From Candidatus Borrarchaeum weybense (GTDB taxonomy: Archaea; Asgardarchaeota; Sifarchaeia; Borrarchaeales; Borrarchaeaceae), in the NCBI GenBank assembly GCA_019057385.1, contig JAHQJS010000004.1, positions 1,008,727-1,072,726 of the forward strand: a stretch of 64,000 bases of DNA, read 5' to 3'. The notes beneath the pieces are model-generated. The model ran no database searches and was not told the origin of the DNA. It saw only the letters and a program-made list of their open reading frames with translations. Numbering within the stretch: the first letter of the stretch is position 1; every line of letters begins with the position of its first letter. The position numbers and the translations under genes were made by a program. Of the stretch, positions 26,210-35,990 are shown piece after piece.

Positions 26210-27811
26210 TCAATTCTCAATGGATGTGATTATTCCTATCCCTTTTGTTCTCCCTTCACGAAATAGGATTTTTTGACCTTCCATAATGTATTCTGGCTTA
26301 TATTTAAAGCGAAATGTGACATTTGCTCTTTGACCAGTCCTTAACGGAGCTTCAGACATTTCAATTATTTTTGCGGTTTGTCGAACAGTATTAACGTGTA
26401 TTACAGCTTCATAACCCATTCTTATCGTTGTTGGATGATACAGAACGAAAACATTAGCTGAGAATGATCTAACTACTGGGATATCATTTCTCTGCGTCAA
26501 TATCATACCCTTACGCACATCATTATAATCAATGCCATGTAAAGCATATGTTCCACTTTGTCCAGCGTGTAAATGCTTGACGGGTACTCTTTTGTAATGA
26601 ATTGAACGGATCCTTGTTTCTTTGAATGGGTTTCCTCCTGAAAAGGGTCCAAGTTTTACAATGTCATTTGCATGAATTGTTCCTCGATTTATAGTACCGC
26701 TTACAACAGTTCCAACGCCTGAAACGCTGAATACTTCGTCGATATAAAGTAGGAACTCATCATCTTCGTATTCATCCCATTTCAAACGAGCAGGAACCAA
26801 GTTAAAAAAATTACGTAATAAGTCAAATCCTTCTCCAGTTACACAAGAAATCTTGAATATAGGTGCAACACGACCAGATGGAATGTGTTTCGAAGCAACA
26901 ACCATATCATCATAATTTTTAATAATCATAGGGATTTTATCAACGCCGGGTAATTTTAAAACTGATTTTACTTGATCCTGGGTTCTTTTTGTTATTTCTA
27001 GGTTAACTAAGTCGATTTTATTTATTACCACAATCATTGGAATTTTTAGAGCTGCTGAAACCCCAAGATGTTCCTTGGTCATTCGAAGAACGCCTGCATT
27101 AGCACCTATTACAAGGAGACTGTAATCTGGTGCATACCCTGCGAGTCCAAAAATCGTAGTTTTAAGATAACGTTCATGCCCAGCTAAATCAACGAATGAA
27201 ATAATTTTAGAACTATTTTCAACCACTTCGCTCATCGTTAATGGAGAAACTGAAGCAGAAGGTGAAGAATAATTAACAGTTCGCCCCTTCGCGTCAAATC
27301 CTAACACTTGATGCGAAACCGAACTTGTTCTACCACTTTCAATTTCATGTAGATGGCGAAGCACCTTTAATCTGGCAGATCCTCGCCCGTCATCTAAATC
27401 ATTAGAGATCAGACAGCCGATTATTGTACTTTTCCCAGAATCTACATTACCCACAGTATCAATTGTGATGTCAATTGGCAGATCTTCTGCGCCGATGATT
27501 CTCCGTATGAGATATTCTCCAACTTTCCCCTCTTCACCATCTCTTATACGTATTCGAGAAACTTGTGCGTTGATTAATGCTGCAATTTCTGTTAGAGTAT
27601 TTTCTGATTCTTCAAGTTCGGTTTCTGAGATTCCAATAAGCCTACCATCATCTTCTACGCCTATTAAGTAGATTGCCTCGCCGCCACCTTCACCAAGGCG
27701 AAAGTGCATTTGTGTAGCTAGACTATCTAATTTCTGCTGATTTGTTAGAAGATTCGTTAGAGTAAGTTTATATTCGACATTGCCTGTGTCAAGTTCTTTA
27801 GCTCTTTTCAA
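26210..27811 (-). CDS. GTPBP1-like translational GTPase
   Basis: A 533-residue GTPase of the EF1A/GTPBP1-GTPBP2 group found in archaea and eukaryotes. Residues 1-110 are the family-specific N-terminal domain; G1 is GNVDSGKST, G3 is DLAGHERY, G4 is NKIDL, followed by two beta-barrel domains (VFSVSGVGTVVSGTINRG; VFVLYHPTTIRMGYEAVIH). It lacks the elements of SelB or IF2. Members of this group are implicated in translation elongation and mRNA surveillance. Single gene, divergent from the acyl-CoA synthetase gene at 28079, with about 260 bp between them. Complete. Confidence 0.88.
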   Translation of the reverse strand: MKRAKELDTGNVEYKLTLTNLLTNQQKLDSLATQMHFRLGEGGGEAIYLIGVEDDGRLIGISETELEESENTLTEIAALINAQVSRIRIRDGEEGKVGEYLIRRIIGAEDLPIDITIDTVGNVDSGKSTIIGCLISNDLDDGRGSARLKVLRHLHEIESGRTSSVSHQVLGFDAKGRTVNYSSPSASVSPLTMSEVVENSSKIISFVDLAGHERYLKTTIFGLAGYAPDYSLLVIGANAGVLRMTKEHLGVSAALKIPMIVVINKIDLVNLEITKRTQDQVKSVLKLPGVDKIPMIIKNYDDMVVASKHIPSGRVAPIFKISCVTGEGFDLLRNFFNLVPARLKWDEYEDDEFLLYIDEVFSVSGVGTVVSGTINRGTIHANDIVKLGPFSGGNPFKETRIRSIHYKRVPVKHLHAGQSGTYALHGIDYNDVRKGMILTQRNDIPVVRSFSANVFVLYHPTTIRMGYEAVIHVNTVRQTAKIIEMSEAPLRTGQRANVTFRFKYKPEYIMEGQKILFREGRTKGIGIITSIEN

Positions 27812-28078
27812 AGAGTGATTCCCACCTCTTGACGTTTCTAAATGTCCAAGAGTTTATTTAAGTTCTCATTGCAATTCTCTGGGACTCTTATAGATCTATT
27901 TTTTATTCAGTGAATCTCCCATATCTTTTTTAAGATATATTAGATTATTACTTTTGTGAAGCTGTTGAGGTACTTCACATGATCGATAATTTTGTATGAG
28001 CTAATTATTCTTAAGTTTACCAACTTAATCAAAATAAAAAGCATAAACATGTATGTCTGTATAATATGAGGTTTGGCG

Positions 28079-29479
28079 ATGATTGATATATTTCATGATA
28101 TGAGTTCATTAGAATGCTTCTTTGCACCAAAAAGCGTTGCAGTTATTGGTGCATCATCTACAATAGGCAAAATTGGCAATGTAATTTTTCAGAATTTTGC
28201 GATGGGGCAGTTTAAAGGAAAAGCATACCCTGTAAACCCTCGTTTAGATGAAATTATCGGAATAAAATGCTATGCGAGTGTCAAAGATATTCCAGAAGAA
28301 ATAGATTTAGCTGTTATTGCAATTCCTGCTAAATTTGTACCCCAAGTAATGCAAGAATGTGGCGAAAAAGGTGTTAAGTGCGTCATTGTCGTATCCGCAG
28401 GATTTGCTGAGATCGGGGGCGAGGGGATAATTCTTGAACAAGAGATAATACACCTCGCCAAAAAGTTTCACATGAGGCTGCTTGGTCCAAATTGCATTGG
28501 GGTGTTTGATTCCAATACCCATGTTGACACAATCTTTCTCCCGATCGTAAGGATGTCAAGACCAAATTCAGGTCCGATAGCAATTGTGAGTCAGAGCGGA
28601 GCGTTTATGAGTTCATTACTTGACTGGACTGCTGCAGAAGGATTAGGGCTGTCAAAAGCAATCAGTATAGGTAATAAAGCTGATGTTGACGAAAGTGATC
28701 TTGTAGAATATCTTGCAAACGATCCTTTGACTAAGGTTATAACTGCTTATTTAGAGAGCATTGAGAATGGTAATACATTTATTCGCGTTGCAAAGAAGGT
28801 GACGAAACAGAAACCTATAGTTCTTATGAAAGCCGGTAGGACAAAAGGAGGTGCTTCTGCCGCTGCCTCGCATACTGGTGCGTTAGCGGGTACCGATGAA
28901 GTAATTGATGCGGTGATCAGGCAATTAGGAATTCTCCGTGTCGAAAATTCTGAACAGATGCTCGATTTAGCAAATGCATTAGCCTTTCAACCATATGCAA
29001 AGGGTGATAGAATCCTGATTGTCACAAACGGAGGAGGAGCTGGTGTTATGTCTGTAGATAAACTAGAACAACTTGGTTTGAAGGTTCCGCTACTTTCTGA
29101 AGATGTACAACATCAGATGATGCAACATTATCCTCCTTATTGTGTTGCTCGTAATCCTGTTGATCTAACAGGGGATACTGACGCAGAGAGATATCGTATT
29201 GCCTTGGAACTGGGTCTTAAGTCTGACGAAATTGATGCAGCTTTAGTAATTCTCCTGTTTCAAACCCCTTCTCTAGAAATTGAAGCAGTGGAAGTTGTAC
29301 AGAACGCACAAAGATTCAAAAAACCTATTGTTGTTGCTTGCGTTGGGGGAGAACTGGCAGCTGTTTTCTCACGTAAATTGGAAAAATTCGACATACCTGT
29401 ATACCCAATCCCTGAACGTGCAGCTTTTGCAATGTGGGGACTCGTACAATATGGAAAATGGTTAAACCATGTTGACTGA
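28079..29479 (+). CDS. acetate/acyl-CoA ligase (ADP-forming), alpha subunit
   Basis: Alpha subunit of NDP-forming acyl-CoA synthetase, which makes ATP from acyl-CoA in many archaea. About 466 residues from ATG 28079 (GAGGT 6 nt upstream; the TTG two codons earlier is less likely). Contains the CoA-binding domain (VAVIGASSTIGKIGNVIF, VNPR), the Rossmann-like ligase domain with SQSGAF and the conserved histidine in AASHTGALAGTD. The ATP-grasp beta domain is absent, so a separate beta-subunit gene is needed but is not next to it in this window. The downstream neighbour, 130 bp away on the same strand, is a phenylacetate-CoA ligase-like gene. Confidence 0.88.
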   Translation: MIDIFHDMSSLECFFAPKSVAVIGASSTIGKIGNVIFQNFAMGQFKGKAYPVNPRLDEIIGIKCYASVKDIPEEIDLAVIAIPAKFVPQVMQECGEKGVKCVIVVSAGFAEIGGEGIILEQEIIHLAKKFHMRLLGPNCIGVFDSNTHVDTIFLPIVRMSRPNSGPIAIVSQSGAFMSSLLDWTAAEGLGLSKAISIGNKADVDESDLVEYLANDPLTKVITAYLESIENGNTFIRVAKKVTKQKPIVLMKAGRTKGGASAAASHTGALAGTDEVIDAVIRQLGILRVENSEQMLDLANALAFQPYAKGDRILIVTNGGGAGVMSVDKLEQLGLKVPLLSEDVQHQMMQHYPPYCVARNPVDLTGDTDAERYRIALELGLKSDEIDAALVILLFQTPSLEIEAVEVVQNAQRFKKPIVVACVGGELAAVFSRKLEKFDIPVYPIPERAAFAMWGLVQYGKWLNHVD

Positions 29480-29607
29480 TTTTTTCAAAATTCTCATTTT
29501 CCATAAAAGTTTTTAATTGTAACTTTTAAGATGTACCCGAATGGTTATTTGAGGAAATACATGTGCATTAACTGCCGAACACAACAATTAACAGAGGAAA
29601 ACATACG

Positions 29608-30894
29608 TTGATTCGTCATAAGGAAGAAACCTTACCAAAACGAGAACTAAAAAAACTACAATTTAAAAGGCTAAAAGAAACTGTTTCAAGAGGCTATGAA
29701 GTGCCTTATTATCGCACGAAAATGAAGGAACACGGAATTACTCCTGATGAAATTCGTACGCTGGATGACATTCGCACCCTTCCATTTATGACAAAAGAAG
29801 ACTTTCGAAAAGCATTTCCGTTTGGGCTATTAGGGGTTCCGATAGAAAGGGTTGTTCGTATTCATGCGACGTCTGGTACCACAGGGACGCCTTCCACAGC
29901 GTTTTATACCGCGCAAGATATCGATACATGGACTGAACTCATTGCAAGAAACCTTACATCCATCGGAGTAACTGCTGCGGATAGATTTCAGAATACCGTT
30001 TCACATGGGTTATTTACTGGCGGAATGGGGTATTTACAAGGAGCTCAACGAGTTGGTGCCATGGTGATTCCTTTCGGTGGTGGAATGACGCTTAAACAAC
30101 TTGAGTTTATGAGAGATTTCAAAGTGACATCTTTTCATGCGATCCCAAGCTTTGGCTTGAAAATGGCGGAAACGGCAAAGAAGGAAGGCATTAGCGGTGA
30201 ACTATCCCTTAGAATAGGAATGTTAGGAGCAGAGAATTGGTCTGAAGGCACTCGAAAGAAAATTGAGGAAGGTCTTCAGATTGATGTATATGATAACTAT
30301 GGTCTAACAGAACTTGTTGGTCCTGGCGTATCTTGCGAATGTCCAGAAAAGAATGGAATGCATGTCTGGGAAGATCATTTTCTATTTGAAGTTCTTGATC
30401 CAGAAACAGATGAGTTATTAGGTCCTAATGAAGACGGAGAGATGGTCCTTACTGCGCTTACAAAAGAAGCGTTTCCCTGTATTCGCTTCAGAACGGGTGA
30501 TCTTTGCTCAGTATTAGAAGGAGATATTTGCGGATGTGGTAGAACTCATCAGAGGATTTCACGAATTAAAGGTAGAATTGATGATGGATTCATTATTAGA
30601 GGTGTGAATATCTTTCCAAAACAAATTGAAGAGGTCATTATGCAGTTTCCAGAGATTGGTTACAACTATTATATCAAATTATGGACAAAAGGGGTTATGG
30701 ATGAAATTACTGTATACGCTGAAACAAATAACTTTAATGATACACACGCTAGAATTGCTCTTCAGCGAGATATAACAAGAGCATTGTATGAAACTGTCAG
30801 AATTCGAGTTAATGTTGAACTTGTTGAAGAGGATGGGATACCTAGGCAAGAAGGTAAAGCAAAACGTCTTCTTGATGAAAGAGAAGAAAAATAA
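29608..30894 (+). CDS. phenylacetate-CoA ligase-like AMP-forming enzyme
   Basis: An adenylate-forming CoA ligase, 428 residues, full length for the PaaK type. The P-loop-like signature is HATSGTTGTPST; YDNYGLTEL is the acyl-adenylate motif; RFRTGDL and the C-terminal swivel domain (IKGRIDDGFIIRGVNIFPKQIEE) follow. TTG start at 29608. In archaea such enzymes activate aryl-acids from aromatic amino acid fermentation, which fits an ADP-forming acyl-CoA synthetase next to it: one makes or breaks aryl-acyl CoA, the other recovers ATP. The true substrate is not shown by the sequence. Confidence 0.88.
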   Translation: MIRHKEETLPKRELKKLQFKRLKETVSRGYEVPYYRTKMKEHGITPDEIRTLDDIRTLPFMTKEDFRKAFPFGLLGVPIERVVRIHATSGTTGTPSTAFYTAQDIDTWTELIARNLTSIGVTAADRFQNTVSHGLFTGGMGYLQGAQRVGAMVIPFGGGMTLKQLEFMRDFKVTSFHAIPSFGLKMAETAKKEGISGELSLRIGMLGAENWSEGTRKKIEEGLQIDVYDNYGLTELVGPGVSCECPEKNGMHVWEDHFLFEVLDPETDELLGPNEDGEMVLTALTKEAFPCIRFRTGDLCSVLEGDICGCGRTHQRISRIKGRIDDGFIIRGVNIFPKQIEEVIMQFPEIGYNYYIKLWTKGVMDEITVYAETNNFNDTHARIALQRDITRALYETVRIRVNVELVEEDGIPRQEGKAKRLLDEREEK

Positions 30895-30931
30895 TTAATA
30901 GATCTGTTTTCTAAAGCACTTTTTTACTTTT

Positions 30932-32494
30932 CTATTTTCTTGAATGTTTTTTGAGTGCTTTTGCTAGATTATTTTTAGCATTACTGTGATTTGGATCAAT
31001 CTTCAGGGCAGTTTCATAACAATCAATCTCTTTAGAATATTCTCCTAATTCTCCATAGGTAACACCCATACTGAACCACGCATCTAGAAACTCAGGGTTG
31101 AGTTCCACGGCTTTGTTGAAGAAATCAATCGCTCTATTATGAGCTCCCAACTTTCTGACGGTATTTCCCATATTATTCCATGCTTTTGCGTATTCTGGAT
31201 TTAGTTCCACAGCTTTTCGGTAGCATTTTATTGCATTATTGTAGTCATTTAAAATTCCGCAAATTATGCCCATGTTAAAATACGTTTTTTCATGCGGATT
31301 GATGTCTGCAGCTTTCTGATATGTTTCAATAGCGTTATTATACTCTCCTAAAATCCCATAAACCAATCCCATGTTAAGATATGCATTTTCATCATGAAGT
31401 TTTATGTTTAAAACTCTTTGATAGCAATCGATAGCCTTATCGAATTCGCCTAACTCTCTATAAATTCCACCCATATTGAACCATACATCTGCATCCGCAG
31501 GGTTAACGTTCACTACTTTTCGATAGGCGTGAATTGCGTTGCTGTATTCATGTAACTCTCCATAAGTCAATCCCAAGTGGTACCATGTGTCCTTATCATC
31601 TTCATTGATGGCTACTACTTTCTGAAAAGCAGTTATCGCGTCTCTATACTCTCCTATCATTTCATAATGAACACCTAAATTGTACCATGCTTCTATATCT
31701 CCAGGATTTGATTCTACTACCTTTTTTGTGCATTCAATGACTTTTTCATGCTTTCCTAGCCTCTGATAACATTCTATAGCCTTTCTATACTTTTTTAATT
31801 TCTCATAAGCTATTGCCATATAGTTTAAAGCCTCTGCGCTGTCAGGGTTGATGTTCAATGCATTCTGGTAGCATACAATAGCCTTAAAAAAATTATTTAA
31901 ATTTTCATAGGCAACGCCCGTTTGAATCCATGCATCAGTGTAAGTTGGTTTTATTTCCACGGCTTTTTGATATACTTCAATTGCTTTATTGTACTCTCCC
32001 ATATCATTGTAAATCCATCCCAAGCTAAACCATATTTTTGTATCATTCGGGTTGATGTTCAAAGCTTTTTGATAGCACTCAATCGCTTTTTTTAAGTGCT
32101 GACTTTCGTGTGCTAACCCAACTTTGTATTTGTCTAGCTTTTCATAAGCTAATCCCATGTTGTATAATGCACCAGTATGCTTTGAGTTGATTTTCAATGC
32201 TTTCTGATAGCAGTCGATTGCCTTCTTATACTCACCTAACTTGAAGTATGCTACCCCCATGTTGATCCATGCCGCAATATGTTTGAACTTGATTCTTACA
32301 ACTCCTTGATAAGATTCGATCGCCTTCTCATATTCTTCCAATGCAAGGTATGCTTTTCCCATACCGACCCATGCTTGAAAGCTTATATTTCTTGGATCGG
32401 ATTTCACAGCCCTTTCATAGTCTTCAATGGCTTTTCTGTATTGTCCTCTGCTATGATAAACTTTGCCTCTTCTTATGTAGTTTTCTGCTTCCAT
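30932..32494 (-). CDS. TPR-repeat protein
   Basis: A 520-residue protein that is almost entirely tetratricopeptide repeats: I count 14 units of the AWxNMGxxYxxLGEYxKAIxxYQKAlxInPxx type, two of them with short insertions (after the fourth and seventh). No enzymatic or membrane domain. TPR arrays form superhelices for protein binding. Convergent with the CoA ligase gene, 37 bp apart. The partner is unknown. The repeats are diverged at nucleotide level, so this is not a recent expansion. Confidence 0.9.
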   Translation of the reverse strand: MEAENYIRRGKVYHSRGQYRKAIEDYERAVKSDPRNISFQAWVGMGKAYLALEEYEKAIESYQGVVRIKFKHIAAWINMGVAYFKLGEYKKAIDCYQKALKINSKHTGALYNMGLAYEKLDKYKVGLAHESQHLKKAIECYQKALNINPNDTKIWFSLGWIYNDMGEYNKAIEVYQKAVEIKPTYTDAWIQTGVAYENLNNFFKAIVCYQNALNINPDSAEALNYMAIAYEKLKKYRKAIECYQRLGKHEKVIECTKKVVESNPGDIEAWYNLGVHYEMIGEYRDAITAFQKVVAINEDDKDTWYHLGLTYGELHEYSNAIHAYRKVVNVNPADADVWFNMGGIYRELGEFDKAIDCYQRVLNIKLHDENAYLNMGLVYGILGEYNNAIETYQKAADINPHEKTYFNMGIICGILNDYNNAIKCYRKAVELNPEYAKAWNNMGNTVRKLGAHNRAIDFFNKAVELNPEFLDAWFSMGVTYGELGEYSKEIDCYETALKIDPNHSNAKNNLAKALKKHSRK

Positions 32495-32758
32495 CTCTGT
32501 GACTACTCCCTTGACTTTTGCACGTATTTGTTATAATTAAGTATTTTGGTTAACATTGTCAGAAAATTTCCCAAAGTAAAACTACGGGCACACAACACAA
32601 TAAGGTAAATAATCTTTAAAGGATTGACAAATTGGAAGAATTGAAAGTTAAATTGAACCGTTTAAACGCTTTAAAAGACTGAGTACGAAAAGTCTTTATA
32701 GGTTTAATAAGTGTAATGACCATACAAAAAAATCAGTTAGGTTTTGGTTTGAAGTCTG

Positions 32759-33319
32759 ATGATACATAATATACTTTTGGTTAAAAATGAACGTTGTATA
32801 TTCAACTACAAAACGGGAACGAAGAAGAGTTTAGATGAAGTTATGTTTTCGGGTTTACTTGACACTATGTTTCAATTGGGACGTGTAGTATTAGAAAAAA
32901 GAAAAATCAATAAGATATCATTTCACGATGTTCGAGCAGCTTTTCAACCACTCAGTAGTGAAATCGTCATTGGTATTGTTGAAGATGCTGAAAATGATTT
33001 AAACACAAGCGACGGTACAGATTTACTTTTGAAAGAAATCTCAACAGCTCTCTATCCAATTATCTCGATTCTTGAGCAAAAAAGGATCAATCCAGAAGCA
33101 ATTGAAAAAATTCCTTGGATAGAGCAAGAGATTACAGCAGCTCTTGAGAAAGCAATTTATAAGATTCCTTGCCCGTATTTGAAAAAGAAAAGAATTGGAA
33201 ACCACTGCAATTTCATCAAGGGATCGATTGGGGGAAAATTTGTAAATGATATTTGCAACTTACGTGATGTAAGTAACTGTCAGTATCTTAAAGATGAGTC
33301 ATACTATAATGAAAACTAG
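32759..33319 (+). CDS. unknown protein, possible longin-like domain with Cys tail
   Basis: A 186-residue protein. The first 80 residues (HNILLVKNERCIFNYKTG ... GLLDTMFQLGRVV) have the strand-strand-helix pattern of longin/roadblock-type small domains; a helical middle follows; the C-terminal 50 residues carry C138, C150, C166 and C174, which could bind zinc or an iron-sulfur cluster. No membrane segment. Located upstream of sfsA, 78 bp apart on the same strand. The longin idea is a pattern impression only; if true it would fit archaea that have expanded these domains. Otherwise unknown. Confidence 0.4.
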   Translation: MIHNILLVKNERCIFNYKTGTKKSLDEVMFSGLLDTMFQLGRVVLEKRKINKISFHDVRAAFQPLSSEIVIGIVEDAENDLNTSDGTDLLLKEISTALYPIISILEQKRINPEAIEKIPWIEQEITAALEKAIYKIPCPYLKKKRIGNHCNFIKGSIGGKFVNDICNLRDVSNCQYLKDESYYNEN

Positions 33320-33397
33320 ACTATTCATTAAAGATTCTTTTTATAATAACAAATAGTAATTTCTTTGTTTTATCATGTCCTTTAGATGGAGTTGACT

Positions 33398-34090
33398 ATG
33401 AAAATTACTGGTGAATTACACAAAGGTGTTTTTTTAAGGCGTTTAAATCGTTTTGTAGCAGAGGTCGAAGTAAATAACGAAAAGCATCTTGCGCATGTTG
33501 CTGACCCTGGGCGTATGAAAGAGCTATTATTACCTAGAACTGAAGTTCTCTTGCGAAAAATTACCTTGAATGAAAAAAGAAAGACTAATTGGGATATGTT
33601 GGGAGTTTATACTCCAACAAGCTTAGTTTCTGTCGACTCTAGGCTCCCAAATGATTTGATAGCTGAAGCACTAAAAGATTCCCGATTAAAAGAATTCTCT
33701 GAATATGAACTCGTTCGAAGAGAATACACATATGACTCCAGTCGGTTTGATTTTTTGTTACAATCAAAAGAAAACCAATGTTTGTTAGAGGTAAAATCTT
33801 GCACCCTAGTTAAAAATGAGCATGCCTTTTTTCCTGATGCCCCAACAATAAGGGGCAGAAGACACCTGCTAGAACTAATTAAAGCGAAACATGAGGGTTA
33901 TCGCGCTTGTGTCATTTTCGTTATTCAACGAGATGATGCATCTGTTTTTTCTCCAAACGATGAAATTGATCCCGATTTTTCAGATACATTACGACTTGCT
34001 GCTTCCGAGAGCGTAGAAGTCTTTGCTTACCGATGTGAAGTTACTGAGACATCAATTAAATTAAAGGAACAGGTTGACATCGTTCTTTAA
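33398..34090 (+). CDS. sfsA: SfsA family protein
   Basis: Widely conserved protein first linked to sugar fermentation in E. coli, with an OB-like N-terminus and a nuclease-like C-terminal fold. 230 residues from ATG 33398, chosen because GGAG lies 6 nt upstream (an ATG four codons earlier is possible). Visible: FLRRLNRFVAEV, HVADPGRMKELL, and the PD-(D/E)xK-like SRFDF...CLLEVKSCTLV where Asp, Glu and Lys match the nuclease core. The DAPTIRGRRHL segment is also family typical. Function in archaea is unknown. Confidence 0.92.
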   Translation: MKITGELHKGVFLRRLNRFVAEVEVNNEKHLAHVADPGRMKELLLPRTEVLLRKITLNEKRKTNWDMLGVYTPTSLVSVDSRLPNDLIAEALKDSRLKEFSEYELVRREYTYDSSRFDFLLQSKENQCLLEVKSCTLVKNEHAFFPDAPTIRGRRHLLELIKAKHEGYRACVIFVIQRDDASVFSPNDEIDPDFSDTLRLAASESVEVFAYRCEVTETSIKLKEQVDIVL

Positions 34091-34168
34091 ATTTACCTAT
34101 ATAATTTTAATAATGGACATCTTAGTCCTTATAAAAATGGGACAAATCATCATGGAGTATGAATTATC

Positions 34169-35170
34169 ATGAACTCAAGAGAACGAGTTTTAACAACATT
34201 TCAGTTTGAAGAACCAGACCGAGTTCCCCTCTTTGAAGCCTGGATTGAAGGGGTAATAATGGATGCAATTGGTAATGGCGACCCATATAAAACTCGTGAA
34301 AGACTCGGTCTTGATTGTATGCCAATAGCAGTTGGGCATCCTAAAAGCACTAACGCCTGGAAAACCGGAACTGATGAATGGGGGCGGATTTTCAAAAATC
34401 ATTGGTACTTAGGAGGCGTTGTAAAGAGCTTAGATGACGTAGAAACATACTCGCCACCATTAGAGTACGCAGAAGAATGGTTTCCCTCTGAAATGATGAA
34501 AAAAACTAGAAAGATTTATGGAGACACTCATGCACTGTATTATGCGTTCCATGATGTATGCTTAGTCCTATCCTATATGAGCATGGGAATGGAAGATTTT
34601 TTCGTAGCAGTTCATAGAAATCGTGAATTGGTAGAAGCTTTAATTCAAAGAAGCACCGATTGGACGATTGCAATGATCGAGCAAGCTAACGCTGCTGAAG
34701 TTGATTTCATTATGATAGGTGATGATGTAGCAGATAGTAAAGGTCCAATGATTTCTCTCAAAAATTTTCGAGAAATGGTACTTCCCAAATACAAAGAAAT
34801 TGTTTCAGCATCTGAAATTCCACTTATCTGGCACTCAGATGGACAAATTCAACCATTACTGCCCTTTATTATCGAGGCAGGATTCGCAGGAGTTCATGCA
34901 CTTGAACCTGATGTTGGAGTGAATATGGGTAAGATTAAGGAACAATATGGTGATAAATTAGTCCTAGTTGGAAACTTAGATGTTACAAATATTTTAACTC
35001 AATCTGATCTAGAATTAGTCCGTAAGGATGTTAAACGTTGTATCAAGCAAGGTGCACCTGGAGGAGGCTATTTATTTTCTTCATCAAATAGCTTGTTTAA
35101 TGGCATGTATATCGAATCAATTCTTGAAGCCTATCGTTATGCCAAAGAAATTGGCTACTATTCTGGATAA
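34169..35170 (+). CDS. uroporphyrinogen decarboxylase-like corrinoid methyltransferase
   Basis: A 333-residue URO-D superfamily protein, the fold used by MtaA/MtbA-type methylcobamide:thiol methyltransferases and related enzymes. The N-terminus NSRERVLTTFQFEEPDRVP is family typical; IWHSDGQI (His at about 222) and VLVGNLD lie at the expected active-site strands. True haem-pathway HemE has arginine-rich substrate loops not seen here, and no other haem gene is nearby, so a methyltransferase or demethylase role is more likely. No corrinoid protein gene is adjacent. Follows sfsA by 78 bp. Confidence 0.8.
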   Translation: MNSRERVLTTFQFEEPDRVPLFEAWIEGVIMDAIGNGDPYKTRERLGLDCMPIAVGHPKSTNAWKTGTDEWGRIFKNHWYLGGVVKSLDDVETYSPPLEYAEEWFPSEMMKKTRKIYGDTHALYYAFHDVCLVLSYMSMGMEDFFVAVHRNRELVEALIQRSTDWTIAMIEQANAAEVDFIMIGDDVADSKGPMISLKNFREMVLPKYKEIVSASEIPLIWHSDGQIQPLLPFIIEAGFAGVHALEPDVGVNMGKIKEQYGDKLVLVGNLDVTNILTQSDLELVRKDVKRCIKQGAPGGGYLFSSSNSLFNGMYIESILEAYRYAKEIGYYSG

Positions 35171-35347
35171 ATAGAATATATCTCACTAAATTCATCCAAA
35201 TATGATAAAAGGCGAGAAAATAGACACGGAAGCATTTGTAATTATAAGAAGAAATTCAACATCCTCTTAAGAAGAAGAGATATTTAGAACACTGGAAAAA
35301 AAAGAAAGAGAGAGTATGACCTCTACTGGATAGAAATAGTGGAATTC

Positions 35348-35923
35348 TCACCAGAAGGGCCCTGGATCGAATATTCCACTCCACCAGAACTGTAGATGTA
35401 CTGTCGCAATCCAGGAGAGGAAACAGAACAACCCGCAGTAGTACGCACCGCCTTTTCCGCCGTATCCGTGTGTAAAGAGGAAGAATCCAAATAGCACAAG
35501 GATATAGAACCACAAGTCAATTTGCAACATTGGTTGTGTTCCACCATATGTCCAAGCGGCCACCGAGCAAATAATTTGTGGCACCATTTCTTGTAGACAG
35601 ACTTGCCCTAAAACTTTACCATCGAAACCAAAGGTATTGACCATGAAACCGACAAGCCATGTAACGGCGTACATGAAGGGAATTGCGGCAAAGATAATGC
35701 TAAAGACACCACCTAATGGATTAGCAATGATGTGCCAAAACCCCTGGAAACTTAATGAATAGCAACCAACTAGACAGGTAGCACCGAGCGCTTTACCCTC
35801 TGCTGGGGTAAATTCATAGCCGAGAAAGATAGCGGCACCGATTGCCCATAATGGAAAGATTAAGCCACTCATTCCAATGGCGACAGCGGGTGCGGGTACT
35901 CCAACAGCACCTGTAAATGGCAT
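35348..35923 (-). CDS. six-span membrane protein, possible small-molecule channel
   Basis: A 191-residue integral membrane protein with about six hydrophobic spans and many glycines and aromatics (ALGATCLVGCYSLSFQGFWHII, NPLGGVF). Its length and topology are like GPR1/FUN34/YaaH acetate channels or AmiS/UreI channels, and NPLGG is reminiscent of the NPAPLG motif of the former, but the match is loose. A strong TATA box lies at 35979-35990. It stands alone, convergent with the methyltransferase gene. The C-terminal HLQFWWSGIFDPGPFW is aromatic-rich. Confidence 0.45.
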   Translation of the reverse strand: MPFTGAVGVPAPAVAIGMSGLIFPLWAIGAAIFLGYEFTPAEGKALGATCLVGCYSLSFQGFWHIIANPLGGVFSIIFAAIPFMYAVTWLVGFMVNTFGFDGKVLGQVCLQEMVPQIICSVAAWTYGGTQPMLQIDLWFYILVLFGFFLFTHGYGGKGGAYYCGLFCFLSWIATVHLQFWWSGIFDPGPFW

Positions 35924-35978
35924 TTTTTAGTTCTCCCATATTCCTTTTTTTGTATAATGTTCGTTGTGTATAAATTTA

Positions 35979-35990
35979 CTTATATATAAG
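35979..35990 (-). promoter_or_regulatory. TATA box for the six-span membrane protein
   Basis: CTTATATATAAG is a perfect archaeal TATA element on the minus strand, 56-67 bp upstream of the ATG at 35923, implying a short untranslated leader of roughly 30 nt. Confidence 0.6.

Noticed and set aside
34169..35170. haem-pathway uroporphyrinogen decarboxylase (HemE)
   Set aside because: The fold is shared, but typical HemE substrate-binding arginines are not seen and no haem gene is nearby; a corrinoid-type methyltransferase is a better fit.
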